From an uncultured Aquimarina sp. (GTDB lineage Bacteria; Bacteroidota; Bacteroidia; Flavobacteriales; Flavobacteriaceae): a stretch of 64,000 nucleotides of DNA. Positions within the stretch are counted from its first letter, which is position 1, and every line of letters starts with the position of its first letter. The notes beneath the pieces were generated by a model, which made no database searches, was not told where the DNA came from, and was given only the letters and a program-made list of their open reading frames with translations. Shown here piece after piece: positions 6,943 through 15,934 of this stretch. Location of the stretch: contig CANMLU010000002.1 of the NCBI GenBank assembly GCA_947498815.1, positions 124,001 through 188,000 of the forward strand, written 5' to 3'. A program made the translations under genes and the position numbers.

Positions 6943-9318
6943 TTAGTTTGATATATAATACCTGAGTTTCACATAGAAAGCTCTTCCAGGTTGTTGGATC
7001 TCAAAATTGTCATAGATTCTGGCATCGGTAATGTTTTTGGCTAATAGTGAAAGATTATATCTTCCATTATTAAAAGAATATCCAATTTGTAGATGGTGTG
7101 AAAGCTGTTCTGGAATAATGTCTCGTTCTTCTGGGCTTCCTTCTACAAATGAAGTAAGTGGATACTCATGAACATAATACGTACTCCAGGAAATATTGAA
7201 TTGATCTTCTTTGGCTATTACATTTTTAAATCTCCCTCCTATTCTGGCATTTCCAAACAAATAAGGAATATTGGCAATACGCTGGTTTTTCAGGAAATCG
7301 ACTCCCGAATTTTCGCCTGCATTTTGATCTATTATATTTTGATATGTGGCATTCACATCAAAAAAGAATTTATCATAGAATAGTGTTCTAATTTCCCCTT
7401 CAATTCCGGCACTCCTTGCATCGGCAGTATTGTAATATCTCGAGAAGATTCCCTCGGATCGAATGGCTATAAAGTTTTCTGATTCTCTTAAAAATGTGTT
7501 TGTATCAAGTTGAAATTTAAAATTATCGATCTCTCTATTAAAGAGCACTCCAAGATTGGCGTTGTAGCTTTTTTCAGGTAATAATTCGGGATTGGACTTT
7601 AATAAAAATCCATCTCCAAAAACCTCATAACCTTCAGGGATTCTAAATGTTCTTTCAAAAGATCCTTTTATTTGAAGGTTTTCTGAAATTTTATAGGTCG
7701 AAGCGAAACCATAGCCTAGTTCTTCAAAAGTATTTTCGAAGCTAGTAAATCGATCTTCTTCTACATTGGTAAAAAGGTTTTCAATAATTCCTTCAGAATT
7801 GAGCACATACCCTTTGGTAAATAGTGACGTATTCCATTTAGAATCCAGTAGTTTAAAATCATAAGAAGCACCGAATATGTTTTTATTTACAATATGAGGG
7901 TCCTGAAAAGCGATTCTTCCTGATCTGGCCGGGTCTTCTCCCCTTCTTCGGATGTAGTTTTTGGTATAGTTAAGATGTAATGCATGAGATTCATTAAAGG
8001 AATACGCTATCAAGGCATTGATCAAGTGTAAATTGTCCTTGAATTCGAATAAAGTTTTACTTGTTTCAAACTCTCCCAATGTCTGATCTCCTCTTTCTAT
8101 AAAATTCCCAAACCAGTCATATTTACGAGAAGAAGTATCTACAACTTTCTCTCTATTTTGAGTAATAGAACCATAAATTTTTAATTTGAGCTTTTCTTTG
8201 AGCAGATCCTTCTTTTCGAACTCGATAGCTCCAGAAATGATATCATTTTCGGTAACCACTTCACCGAATGGGTTTTGCGGATCAATAGGATGCTGAATTT
8301 CGTTCTCATTGGCAGAAAGAGTAAGCCCAACCAGTAATCGATCTGCAAACGTTTGATCCACTAGTCCGGTTTTTACATGCACCATTTGAGAGTTATACGC
8401 ATCATGAAAACGTTCTACATCGTCAACACGAACACCTGTGTCATTACCTAATTCGTCTCTTAGTTCAATTCCATCAATGGTGTAATTATTATCAGAATGA
8501 TTGTAAAATGAAGACCCATAAATTACCCATCCTTTTTTACTATAATATTGTCCATTTATAGTAGCACGATGTGTGTTAAAAGAACCTACATCATAGGATA
8601 CATCCAAAAAATCATTCTTGCCCCTGTTGGTAATAATATCTACTGCACCACCCAAAGCATCCGCACCAAGATAAATGGGAACTACGCCTTTATAAACTTC
8701 GGCTCGATCTATAAGTGTTGCGGGAAAATTATTGAGTGATAAGGAGCTTCCAAAATTTTCTAGTGGAATCCCGTCTATAAAGAATTTTACTTGTTTGCCC
8801 GATAATCCATTGAGAGAGAAATCAAAAGCAGATCCTAACCCCCCTCGTTGACGAACGTTAACTCCAGGAATCGTAGTCAGCATCGAATTGATATCTATAC
8901 TTAGGTTCTTTAATTCTTTAGTTTGTACAACTTCAACTTCAAACGCTTTTTCTCTGGTTTTTCGAGCATCTGTTTTACCTTTTACAATAACATCTTTTAG
9001 CTCTTCAACACTTTCCTTAAGAACTATAGTTATAAATGGTATTTGTGTGACATTTATGGTGATGGAAGTAAGGGCAGTCTTAAAACCCATAAAACTGGTC
9101 TTTAAGGTATATTTTCCTTCGGGAAGTTTAATACTAAACCTGCCATCAAAATCACTGCTGGTACCAGCATTTTTGAGCTCGACTATCTTTATAGAAGCCT
9201 CGGGTATAGGATTTGAATTCTGGTCCAAAACCACGCCTTGTACTACCTCTTGCGCACCACAAAATAGTGTAGCAAAAAGCAGGAAAAACATAGTATTTTT
9301 TCTTTTTAAAATAACCAC
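6943..9318 (-). CDS. TonB-dependent siderophore receptor (XusA-like), module 1
   Basis: 791 residues. A signal peptide ends near GAQ (about 23), then a carboxypeptidase-regulatory-like beta domain (about 25-110, VVLDQNSNPIPEASIKI). The plug is at about 120-235 (MLTTIPGVNVRQRGGLG, FIDGIPLENFG, GADALGGAVDIIT). The 22-strand barrel runs to the C-terminal aromatic strand VKLRYYISN. The start used is a GTG that supplies a basic n-region (MVILKRKN); an ATG at 9291 would shorten it by nine residues. It heads the operon with the DUF4374 and PepSY genes. Expression is probably driven by the TAnnTTTG box and AraC motif at 9394-9450. The ligand is probably a ferric siderophore. Confidence 0.92.
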   Translation of the reverse strand: MVILKRKNTMFFLLFATLFCGAQEVVQGVVLDQNSNPIPEASIKIVELKNAGTSSDFDGRFSIKLPEGKYTLKTSFMGFKTALTSITINVTQIPFITIVLKESVEELKDVIVKGKTDARKTREKAFEVEVVQTKELKNLSIDINSMLTTIPGVNVRQRGGLGSAFDFSLNGLSGKQVKFFIDGIPLENFGSSLSLNNFPATLIDRAEVYKGVVPIYLGADALGGAVDIITNRGKNDFLDVSYDVGSFNTHRATINGQYYSKKGWVIYGSSFYNHSDNNYTIDGIELRDELGNDTGVRVDDVERFHDAYNSQMVHVKTGLVDQTFADRLLVGLTLSANENEIQHPIDPQNPFGEVVTENDIISGAIEFEKKDLLKEKLKLKIYGSITQNREKVVDTSSRKYDWFGNFIERGDQTLGEFETSKTLFEFKDNLHLINALIAYSFNESHALHLNYTKNYIRRRGEDPARSGRIAFQDPHIVNKNIFGASYDFKLLDSKWNTSLFTKGYVLNSEGIIENLFTNVEEDRFTSFENTFEELGYGFASTYKISENLQIKGSFERTFRIPEGYEVFGDGFLLKSNPELLPEKSYNANLGVLFNREIDNFKFQLDTNTFLRESENFIAIRSEGIFSRYYNTADARSAGIEGEIRTLFYDKFFFDVNATYQNIIDQNAGENSGVDFLKNQRIANIPYLFGNARIGGRFKNVIAKEDQFNISWSTYYVHEYPLTSFVEGSPEERDIIPEQLSHHLQIGYSFNNGRYNLSLLAKNITDARIYDNFEIQQPGRAFYVKLRYYISN

Positions 9319-9393
9319 TGACTATAATTATTTTTTGTTTAATTTAGCGATCTGAAATTATTATTTATAATTGGTCTAAATAAATTTAAAGTG

Positions 9394-9450
9394 CAAAATT
9401 AATGTCTAGAGAAAGAGAAAAATGACGCATTATGGATAAAAAAAGACGTA
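9394..9450 (-). promoter_or_regulatory. Promoter and putative AraC operator (site A) between receptor 1 and AraC gene 1
   Basis: On the minus strand TAATTTTG (9394-9401) is a perfect -7 box with no TTG at -33, typical of activator-dependent promoters. Next to it are ATGTCTAG (9402-9409) and AAAAATG (9418-9424), both also present at site B (18384-18407). The 29-base element 9422-9450 (ATGACG...GGATAAAAAAAGACGTA) matches site C (28463-28491) at 26 of 29 bases. ATGACG is 21 bases from the box here and 22 at site C. The element overlaps the first codons of the divergent AraC gene, suggesting autoregulation. Confidence 0.6.
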
Positions 9451-10442
9451 AAAAAACGTCACTTAAGGCCGAAACACAAAACAAGAAAAAGATCAATACT
9501 TTATATTCAATTTTTGAGCTTATAAAGACCAAAGAACAATGTGGTATTCTCTCAAAAAAGTTTAGATTAATAGAAGAATTTGGTATTGGGTCTTTTGAAT
9601 ATCATCGTTTTGATGGATTGTATATTGGTCTGTTTGATATCGTTTTAAACGAAGATTTCAGTATTGAGGGGCATCTTTCTAAAGGCTTTCTTGAGCTTTC
9701 CTTTCTTATTGAAGGCGAACAAATCATTAAAATAAATGGTATTGATCATGATCTTATCTATGAAAGTCAAGAATGTTACTTGTTATATCTATCAAAGATT
9801 CAAGGATCCGTTTCTTATCGTAAACGTAAACGATTAAAGGAAGTTAAAATCAGGATGACTATGGATTTTATAAAAAGACATCGTCTTGATGAAGAACATC
9901 ATATCCTAGAGAAATATTCTTTGATGAAAGTACAGGATAGCTTTTTGAACCCCCTGTGTCCTAAAACTCAAGACATCCTTTCCGAAATTTTAACAGACGA
10001 GCGAAAAGGCCTGTTAAAAAGACTCTTCTTGGAATCAAAAACACTTGAATTGATTGCTTTAAAATTAGAAAACCCGTCCAAACCCAAAACAATTGCAACT
10101 ACTCCAGCGGATAATTTGGTAAAAAAATTGTATCAAACACAACACTTGATTACTTCAGATCTTTCTATTCAACACTCGATACAACAATTATCACGACAAA
10201 TAGGATTAAATGACTTTGTATTGAAGAAGGAATTTAAAAGTTTATTTGGTAAAACTATATTTGAGTATGCTACAGAACATCGAATGAATAAGGCAAAACA
10301 ATTACTACATCATAGTAAAAAACCCATTTATGAGATTTCTGAAATAGTTGGATATAAGAACTCTACGCACTTTACGGCCGCATTCAAAAAAATAGAAGGT
10401 ATTACACCAAAGGTTTATAGAAATAACGATAAAAAACAATAA
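9432..10442 (+). CDS. AraC-family transcriptional regulator (PchR-like), probable siderophore-responsive activator
   Basis: 336 residues. The N-terminal half (about 30-200) is a beta-rich ligand-sensing region (EEFGIGSFEYHRFDGLYIGLF in pieces). The C-terminal 100 residues are a double helix-turn-helix AraC domain: first HTH near 245-275 (SIQQLSRQIGLNDFVLKKEF), second near 290-330 (PIYEISEIVGYKNSTHFTAAFKK, ending GITPKVYR). It is divergent from TonB receptor 1. Regulators of this layout bind the ferric siderophore and activate its receptor and biosynthesis genes; the shared motifs at sites A, B and C fit that. The start ATG lies inside the shared motif and no later ATG fits, so the first few lysine-rich residues are uncertain. 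Confidence 0.88.
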   Translation: MDKKRRKKTSLKAETQNKKKINTLYSIFELIKTKEQCGILSKKFRLIEEFGIGSFEYHRFDGLYIGLFDIVLNEDFSIEGHLSKGFLELSFLIEGEQIIKINGIDHDLIYESQECYLLYLSKIQGSVSYRKRKRLKEVKIRMTMDFIKRHRLDEEHHILEKYSLMKVQDSFLNPLCPKTQDILSEILTDERKGLLKRLFLESKTLELIALKLENPSKPKTIATTPADNLVKKLYQTQHLITSDLSIQHSIQQLSRQIGLNDFVLKKEFKSLFGKTIFEYATEHRMNKAKQLLHHSKKPIYEISEIVGYKNSTHFTAAFKKIEGITPKVYRNNDKKQ

Positions 10443-10463
10443 GAATGTAAGGAATTAAAATGA

Positions 10464-12035
10464 TCAATTTTCTCCCTGAATTGATTTAGGACGGAACAGA
10501 TACATTTTGCAAACCAATAGCCCTATTATACCCGCTAATAACCAACTAAAATCTACGCTGAACACATAATATTGTTTACTAGTAAACGTTTTCCAGATCC
10601 AATCTTTAGTAACAATACCATTTAGAATAGGTACTAGTATACTAAGTATGCTTCCAATAACCAGATAATTGCGATTTAGTTTTGAAAGATTGTTCCAAAA
10701 TAACCCTGTAAAAGTAAACACTAACCAACCTATAAAGAAAATTGAATTTACATAAAATGATCTATTATCCATATTAAAAGAAACTACTTTGTTGGCCAAA
10801 AATAACAAGGCGGTTGCAGGAAACAAAGACAAACATATAGCGAGGTACCATTTTGTTACTTGATGATGAAAGCGTTTCTGTTTGTCGGTGTAACTTTTTT
10901 TCTCTCTAGCAGTTTTCCAAATTAAAATACCACTAATCAGAGCAAAACATGTAATCATAGATAGGATAAAATAAACAATCTTAAGAAACATTCCTCCAAA
11001 CGTTCCAAAATGCAACTTTGTCATCAAATTGTACACAGTTTGCGAATAGGTTTTTTGATTCGGAAAGATGGCAGTTAGTAGTGTTCCATCTTTTAGGCTA
11101 TATACTATATTTCCATCACTCACAATACCTTGTCCATCATCAACTCTAATAGCAATTGTTGCATCTTCAAAACCATAATGCTGTGTTACAGCAGATAAGA
11201 TTTGATGATCGGGGTAATTCTTTAGGACTTCATTTTTAATTTCGGTCAAAGAAATCATAGGTGCCGTTTTAGCATTGTTATCAATCTTAAAAGTACGCTG
11301 TGGGGTGATTTTTTCAAAAATAGGATCAGTATTCCCATCTAACATTATAATTGCGGATGGTGCCAATAATAACGTAAGTAAACCTAAAAGAGCCCCGGTA
11401 ACTGCATAAGTTACCTGAAACGGAAGTCCTATAATGCTAAGTGTTGTATGTGCATCAGTCCATATATTTTTTAATTTTCGTTTTAGAGAAAATGCATAAA
11501 ATTTCTGGATCAAATTTTTCCAATGAATCAAAACCCCTGTTACAATAGCAAATAAAAAAAATAAAGAAACGAAACCAGATAACCACAGCCCAAACCCTGG
11601 TATTTGATCAAAAAAATGTAAACGATATAGGGTTTCGGCAACTGTGGTAAGTGGATTTTCATTATCGGTTATTTCCCAATTGATAGGATTTACAAGTGCA
11701 CGAATTCTTCTTCGTTGATTCTCTTCAGAGTGTAAATCAGCATAAAACTGAATATATGGTTGTTTTTCATTATTGTATACGATACTGGTCTGTCCTGCTT
11801 CATTAAAATCTGGATACTTCAGTTTTACTTGTTGTAATAACTCATCTGTATCTACTTGAATTAAAGAAACATTTCTGGATTGATGATTTTCCCAACGATA
11901 AAGTTCATCTCTAAAAAGTGCAAATGCACCTGTATAAAATATAACAAATAGCGCAAAGCTTATCACAATTCCCGAAACGGTATGGGTATGAAACATGATG
12001 TTATACAATCTTGGATTTAGTGCTTTTAGTTTCAT
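10464..12035 (-). CDS. PepSY-domain transmembrane protein, long form (iron-siderophore reduction)
   Basis: About 523 residues from the ATG at 12035 (MKLKALNPRLYN), which overlaps the upstream gene's stop as ATGA; a longer reading from 12143 would run inside that gene. Features: TM1 with the family pattern FHTHTVSGIVISFALFV, a periplasmic PepSY-like region (LLQQVKLKYPDF), TMs near HFFDQIPGFGLWLSGF and DAHTTLSIIGLPFQVTY, a second periplasmic domain, then KLHFGTFGGMFLKIVYFIL and several more C-terminal helices absent from the 389-residue PepSY protein at 4395-5564. The histidines of HTHTVSG, DAHTT and KLHFG are family landmarks. It is the last gene of receptor module 2. Confidence 0.87.
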   Translation of the reverse strand: MKLKALNPRLYNIMFHTHTVSGIVISFALFVIFYTGAFALFRDELYRWENHQSRNVSLIQVDTDELLQQVKLKYPDFNEAGQTSIVYNNEKQPYIQFYADLHSEENQRRRIRALVNPINWEITDNENPLTTVAETLYRLHFFDQIPGFGLWLSGFVSLFFLFAIVTGVLIHWKNLIQKFYAFSLKRKLKNIWTDAHTTLSIIGLPFQVTYAVTGALLGLLTLLLAPSAIIMLDGNTDPIFEKITPQRTFKIDNNAKTAPMISLTEIKNEVLKNYPDHQILSAVTQHYGFEDATIAIRVDDGQGIVSDGNIVYSLKDGTLLTAIFPNQKTYSQTVYNLMTKLHFGTFGGMFLKIVYFILSMITCFALISGILIWKTAREKKSYTDKQKRFHHQVTKWYLAICLSLFPATALLFLANKVVSFNMDNRSFYVNSIFFIGWLVFTFTGLFWNNLSKLNRNYLVIGSILSILVPILNGIVTKDWIWKTFTSKQYYVFSVDFSWLLAGIIGLLVCKMYLFRPKSIQGEN

Positions 12036-12313
12036 TTGAAGAGTACAATTAACACAGCACATATTGCCGTAATTCCTATATAAATTCCCCAGATTTTCCA
12101 TCCATTTCGACTCATAAAAGCCCAAATCATTAAAGCTACCCACATAAAGAAAGCACTATATGCACTGGTTAAAGCTACCACAGCTTTATTTTGTAGAAAT
12201 ATTCCTATGGCATTGTGTATTATCATAGTTACGATGTACCCACCAATTATTGCAGCGGTAGTTTTTAACCATCGCTGGCCAGTAGATGATAAGTGTTTCT
12301 TATTTGCAGGCAT
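12032..12313 (-). CDS. Small membrane protein of iron-uptake operon (DUF3649-like)
   Basis: 93 residues from ATG 12313 (MPANKKHLSSTGQRWLKT), two bases after the stop of the preceding gene; an upstream in-frame start would overlap that gene. Three hydrophobic segments (about 17-38, 45-65, 70-92). The stop overlaps the start of the PepSY gene as ATGA, implying translational coupling. A DUF3649-like / DUF3325-like / PepSY order is known from iron-uptake operons of proteobacteria; the assignment to DUF3649 rests on this order, size and hydropathy. Confidence 0.65.
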   Translation of the reverse strand: MPANKKHLSSTGQRWLKTTAAIIGGYIVTMIIHNAIGIFLQNKAVVALTSAYSAFFMWVALMIWAFMSRNGWKIWGIYIGITAICAVLIVLFK

Positions 12314-12315
12314 AA

Positions 12316-12633
12316 TTAAACTACATTTTCGAATACAATGGCAAGCAAACAAATACTTGCCATTACATACAAATAATTTTTATGAATTGGTACTATTATG
12401 ATCAGGACGCTCAATGTCATGGTCATGGCCATTAAAAACACAAGTATACCTGTTGCTACTCCATAATTTATAATACATAAAACTGAAGACAACAGAAGGA
12501 AAAAATATCCTACACTCCTACTTATAGATTGGTTTTTCAACAAAATCTTTCTAATTCTAATCAAGTCATCAGGAAAATATGTTGACTTCCCATATAGTGT
12601 AAGACATCCCATAAACAAGAAGCAAATGCTCAT
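12316..12633 (-). CDS. Small membrane protein of iron-uptake operon (DUF3325-like)
   Basis: 105 residues, four predicted membrane segments (about 1-14, 42-58, 60-82, 88-104) and a short cytoplasmic loop with basic residues (RIRKILLKNQ). It lies between the Asp-rich lipoprotein and the DUF3649-like gene with gaps of 21 and 2 bases. DUF3325 proteins accompany PepSY and DUF3649 proteins in iron-regulated operons and have no known biochemical activity. The family assignment rests mainly on context. Confidence 0.65.
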   Translation of the reverse strand: MSICFLFMGCLTLYGKSTYFPDDLIRIRKILLKNQSISRSVGYFFLLLSSVLCIINYGVATGILVFLMAMTMTLSVLIIIVPIHKNYLYVMASICLLAIVFENVV

Positions 12634-12654
12634 TTCATAACTTTTTATCCGTGA

Positions 12655-14616
12655 TTAAAACTTAAATTCAACATCATCGATAAAACTCACTGAATCATTT
12701 ATAATAATTGGGTTTGGAGCTTTAACATAAGGAGTGTTGGACATTATAAATAATACTTTATCTGGCACGGTACAATCTTTTACTACTGTTACGGGCGCAG
12801 AAAATGAGGTATAGGAAGCTGCATCTGGAAAAACACTATTTACGGTAGCTACAACTTCATCTTCTCTAGTAGCAGAATTAAATTTACTGAAGACAGCATA
12901 TACCAAAAACCCACCTGGAAATACCGTATTTTGAGCCAAAGGCCCTTGGTCGGTACAATTTCCTGCGGATAACATTGTATCCGGGCCACTAGTATGTTTA
13001 TAAAATCCATCTATTGACTTTGGTAATACCGTAAAACCAAAAGGAATTGGCAAGGCATCAAAGAAACCTGTTTCTGGTTTGAATAAGCCTACAAAACCGA
13101 TAGCACTATTCGATCCATTTTCGAGCTTTATTGCAGAAGTTCCAGAATTTGCATCGGTAGTCCTGGAAACCCAAAACGGAGTTGCAGCCCCAAAAGCATC
13201 GTCTGTCGTTGCCCATCCTATTGGTCTATCATTTCCACTAAACGAAGATGTTGTTCCTTGCCCATCTCCATCTATTTTACATGTAGATCCATTGAATTGA
13301 TTGGTTGTAAAATTATATTGAAATACTTCTATTGATCTGGTACCGAAGTTTTCAAAACTTCCGTTTTCTAAACCTATTGGTGTTGGAGGTATATCGGAGG
13401 CGTCAAGATAATCGGGAGTACAATCATTATCTATATCATCATTGGTTGGATCCCCATCCCCATCTGCATCTTCATCAATAGTATTTTTCCCATCTCCATC
13501 ATCATCTGCATCCAAATAATTGGGTATTGTGTCGTTATCTGTGTCATCATTGATGGGATTGCTGTCGCCATTGATATCTTCATTGGCTGTAATTATACTA
13601 TCGCCGTCATCATCAACATCCAGATAATTAAGTTTCCCATCCCCGTCGGTATCTTTCGAACTTCCTTCATCTATTGTATTGATACCATCTCCATCATCGT
13701 CAATATCAAGATAATCCAAAGCTCCATCACCATCAGTATCAATAGCGCTACCTTCGACTGATGTTTCTACTCCATCACCATCATCGTCTGTATCCAAATA
13801 GTTTACGACACCATCATTATTGGTATCTGTGGTTTCTCCTTCGATTTTTGTTTCGATACCATCGCCATCATCATCGGCATCAAGGTAATTTAGTATAGTA
13901 TCCTCGTCTGTATCATTAGTTGGGCCTTCAACAGAAGTATCGATACCATCTCCATCATCATCTTTATCTTTAAAGTTTGGAATTCCATCACCATCGGTAT
14001 CATCATTGTCAAAATTGCCATCCTTATTTACATCTTCATCTTCGTTTAATATCCCGTCGGAATCGACATCTGTTATGTCCTCGTTATCTAGATAATTTGG
14101 TATACCATCTTGATCTGTATCATCATTGGTAGGATCTCCATCCTGATCTTGATCTTCGTTGATGGTGTCAATACTATCTCCATCATCATCCTTATCCAAA
14201 TAATTTGGGATTTCATCACCATCAGAATCATCATTCGCTGGGTTTCCGTCATTATCAATATCCTCTTTTATAGTGTCGATACTATCTCCATCGTCATCCA
14301 TGTCCAAATAATCAACATTTCCGTCTTCATCGGTATCGGTTGTTGAACCTTCAGTCATTGTATCAATACCATCTCCATCATCATCTTTATCTTTATAGTT
14401 TGGTATTCCGTCTTGATCTGTGTCATCATTATCAAAGTTTTTATCATCATTAATGTCTTCATCCTTGTTCATTATACCATCATTATCCTCATCTTCATTT
14501 GGGTTAACTGATTGTTGATTTTCTTGCGGTTCATCATCATCCGAAGAACAGTTTGTCATCATCATTGTGCTCATTAAAAAAAGGAGCAAAAACATTAAAA
14601 ATTTTATCTTCTTCAT
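12655..14616 (-). CDS. Surface lipoprotein with thrombospondin type-3 (Ca-binding) repeats
   Basis: 653 residues. The signal peptide ends in a lipobox-like MTNC (Cys 23), followed by SSDDDEPQ. From about 35 to 410 there is a long series of Asp-rich repeats of the form DxDxDGxxNxxDxDDDGDG, the thrombospondin type-3 pattern in which each unit chelates calcium. The C-terminal 245 residues (from GLENGSFENFGTRS) look like a carbohydrate-binding-like beta sandwich of the PCMD or galactose-binding kind, but the family was not firmly recognised. It sits inside an iron-uptake operon between the DUF4374 and DUF3325-like genes, which is unusual for a TSP3 protein. A stiff surface stalk carrying a binding domain is a reasonable inference. 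Confidence 0.8.
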   Translation of the reverse strand: MKKIKFLMFLLLFLMSTMMMTNCSSDDDEPQENQQSVNPNEDEDNDGIMNKDEDINDDKNFDNDDTDQDGIPNYKDKDDDGDGIDTMTEGSTTDTDEDGNVDYLDMDDDGDSIDTIKEDIDNDGNPANDDSDGDEIPNYLDKDDDGDSIDTINEDQDQDGDPTNDDTDQDGIPNYLDNEDITDVDSDGILNEDEDVNKDGNFDNDDTDGDGIPNFKDKDDDGDGIDTSVEGPTNDTDEDTILNYLDADDDGDGIETKIEGETTDTNNDGVVNYLDTDDDGDGVETSVEGSAIDTDGDGALDYLDIDDDGDGINTIDEGSSKDTDGDGKLNYLDVDDDGDSIITANEDINGDSNPINDDTDNDTIPNYLDADDDGDGKNTIDEDADGDGDPTNDDIDNDCTPDYLDASDIPPTPIGLENGSFENFGTRSIEVFQYNFTTNQFNGSTCKIDGDGQGTTSSFSGNDRPIGWATTDDAFGAATPFWVSRTTDANSGTSAIKLENGSNSAIGFVGLFKPETGFFDALPIPFGFTVLPKSIDGFYKHTSGPDTMLSAGNCTDQGPLAQNTVFPGGFLVYAVFSKFNSATREDEVVATVNSVFPDAASYTSFSAPVTVVKDCTVPDKVLFIMSNTPYVKAPNPIIINDSVSFIDDVEFKF

Positions 14617-14657
14617 AATAGGTGATTTTTATAAACGAATTGTGTTATTTGTATTAG

Positions 14658-15932
14658 TTATTGTTCCGTTTCTTCTATTTCATAGAAACCATAGATAATT
14701 CCGCCAGCTACGGCATTGAAAATAATTTCTGCGGTATTAGTGGCAGGGTCAGTTTCGTAAATCGCACTAATACCTTCGTCTGGATTATAGACATTAAGCT
14801 GTACTTTATCAGTATAATTATATGCCATACCAGATGTAAGCCCAACATTTCTAGGTAGTCCTTGTACGAGCTCTGCCGTTTGTTCATTAAGATTGAGTTT
14901 AACCCATCTCATTAATGGAAAATTAACAAGATCATTTGGTGCTGAAGGTTCTTCCATTAAAACATTTGTATACGCTATTCCGTTTCCGACATATATAAAC
15001 CCGGTGTTGATTATGGTAGTAGCTGTAGATTCTGAGATTTGCATCTGCGGAATAAATTCATAGTCTGGATCAAATTCGTCTGTCTCTGCAAGTATTTTAA
15101 TGATTTTTGCGGAAGTAGGATTGTCAGAATCAAACGCAAGTCCGCCTTGAGTAACCAGGTATATATTTCCTTCTTCATCGACTATATTATTGTTGAATCT
15201 CAAAAAAGGTTGCCCTGGGTACTTGGTATCTTCTTTAAAAATGTTTTTGACAAACGTATCAGTATCTGTATCAATTACGGCAACAATACTTCCTACATCG
15301 CTTTGATATATAAATGGAGGAAAAGAAAAACCTGTATATAAACATGCAAATAATCGATTTTCTCGAATATAAAAGTCTACATATTGGTTCGACGCATTGG
15401 TGGCTATGGAGAAAGCCTGAGACATATCTATCTCACCAATTCTAGTGAAAGTTGTAGGGTTAAATATTTGAATATTTAAGGTATTATAATCTATGTAATA
15501 TCCCTTGGATTCATTTAAAAAAGCAACCGCAGATCCTCCTCCTAAGGTCTCAATAATGCTTCCATCGACCGGGATTTTGGCTTCATTAAGCGTGATACGT
15601 TGATAACCAGGGCCCCCAAAAAGTTTTTGTTGATTAACTACATAATTTCTGAATGTTACCCCTCCAGATATTGCTGGATATGCAATGGTACCCGGCAATG
15701 ATGGGATATCTAAATCACCCTCTGGAAATTCATCGAAGCCAGTTATAAAACCATTGGATGAAGATCCACTTCGAGTGAATAGCATATAATCTTTTTTTAC
15801 TGATGGTTCTCCAAATGAAAAATCTGGTTCTCCGCTTATCGGAATAGCATCGTCGGTGGCACAAGATGTAAATAATGAAATGACCATCCCTAGTAGTACA
15901 AACAATGATTTTAAATACTTACCCCTTTTCAT
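14658..15932 (-). CDS. DUF4374-like lipoprotein, siderophore-binding candidate, module 2
   Basis: 424 residues. Signal peptide with lipobox FTSC (Cys about 24) followed by ATDDAIPISGEPD. The rest is strand-rich with propeller-like repeats, matching in length and layout the DUF4374 lipoprotein at 5637-6917 (VDGSIIETLGGGSAVAFL, NGIAYTNVLMEE, GLTSGMAYNYTDKVQLNVY). Sequence identity with that paralogue is low by eye, so the two probably bind different siderophores or forms. It lies two bases after the TonB receptor 2 gene, a tight coupling. Confidence 0.8.
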   Translation of the reverse strand: MKRGKYLKSLFVLLGMVISLFTSCATDDAIPISGEPDFSFGEPSVKKDYMLFTRSGSSSNGFITGFDEFPEGDLDIPSLPGTIAYPAISGGVTFRNYVVNQQKLFGGPGYQRITLNEAKIPVDGSIIETLGGGSAVAFLNESKGYYIDYNTLNIQIFNPTTFTRIGEIDMSQAFSIATNASNQYVDFYIRENRLFACLYTGFSFPPFIYQSDVGSIVAVIDTDTDTFVKNIFKEDTKYPGQPFLRFNNNIVDEEGNIYLVTQGGLAFDSDNPTSAKIIKILAETDEFDPDYEFIPQMQISESTATTIINTGFIYVGNGIAYTNVLMEEPSAPNDLVNFPLMRWVKLNLNEQTAELVQGLPRNVGLTSGMAYNYTDKVQLNVYNPDEGISAIYETDPATNTAEIIFNAVAGGIIYGFYEIEETEQ

Positions 15933-15934
15933 AG

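Noticed and set aside
13400-14520. Dense tandem DNA repeats that could suggest a CRISPR array or satellite
   Set aside because: They are the codons of Asp-rich TSP3 repeats in one intact frame; no constant repeat with unique spacers.
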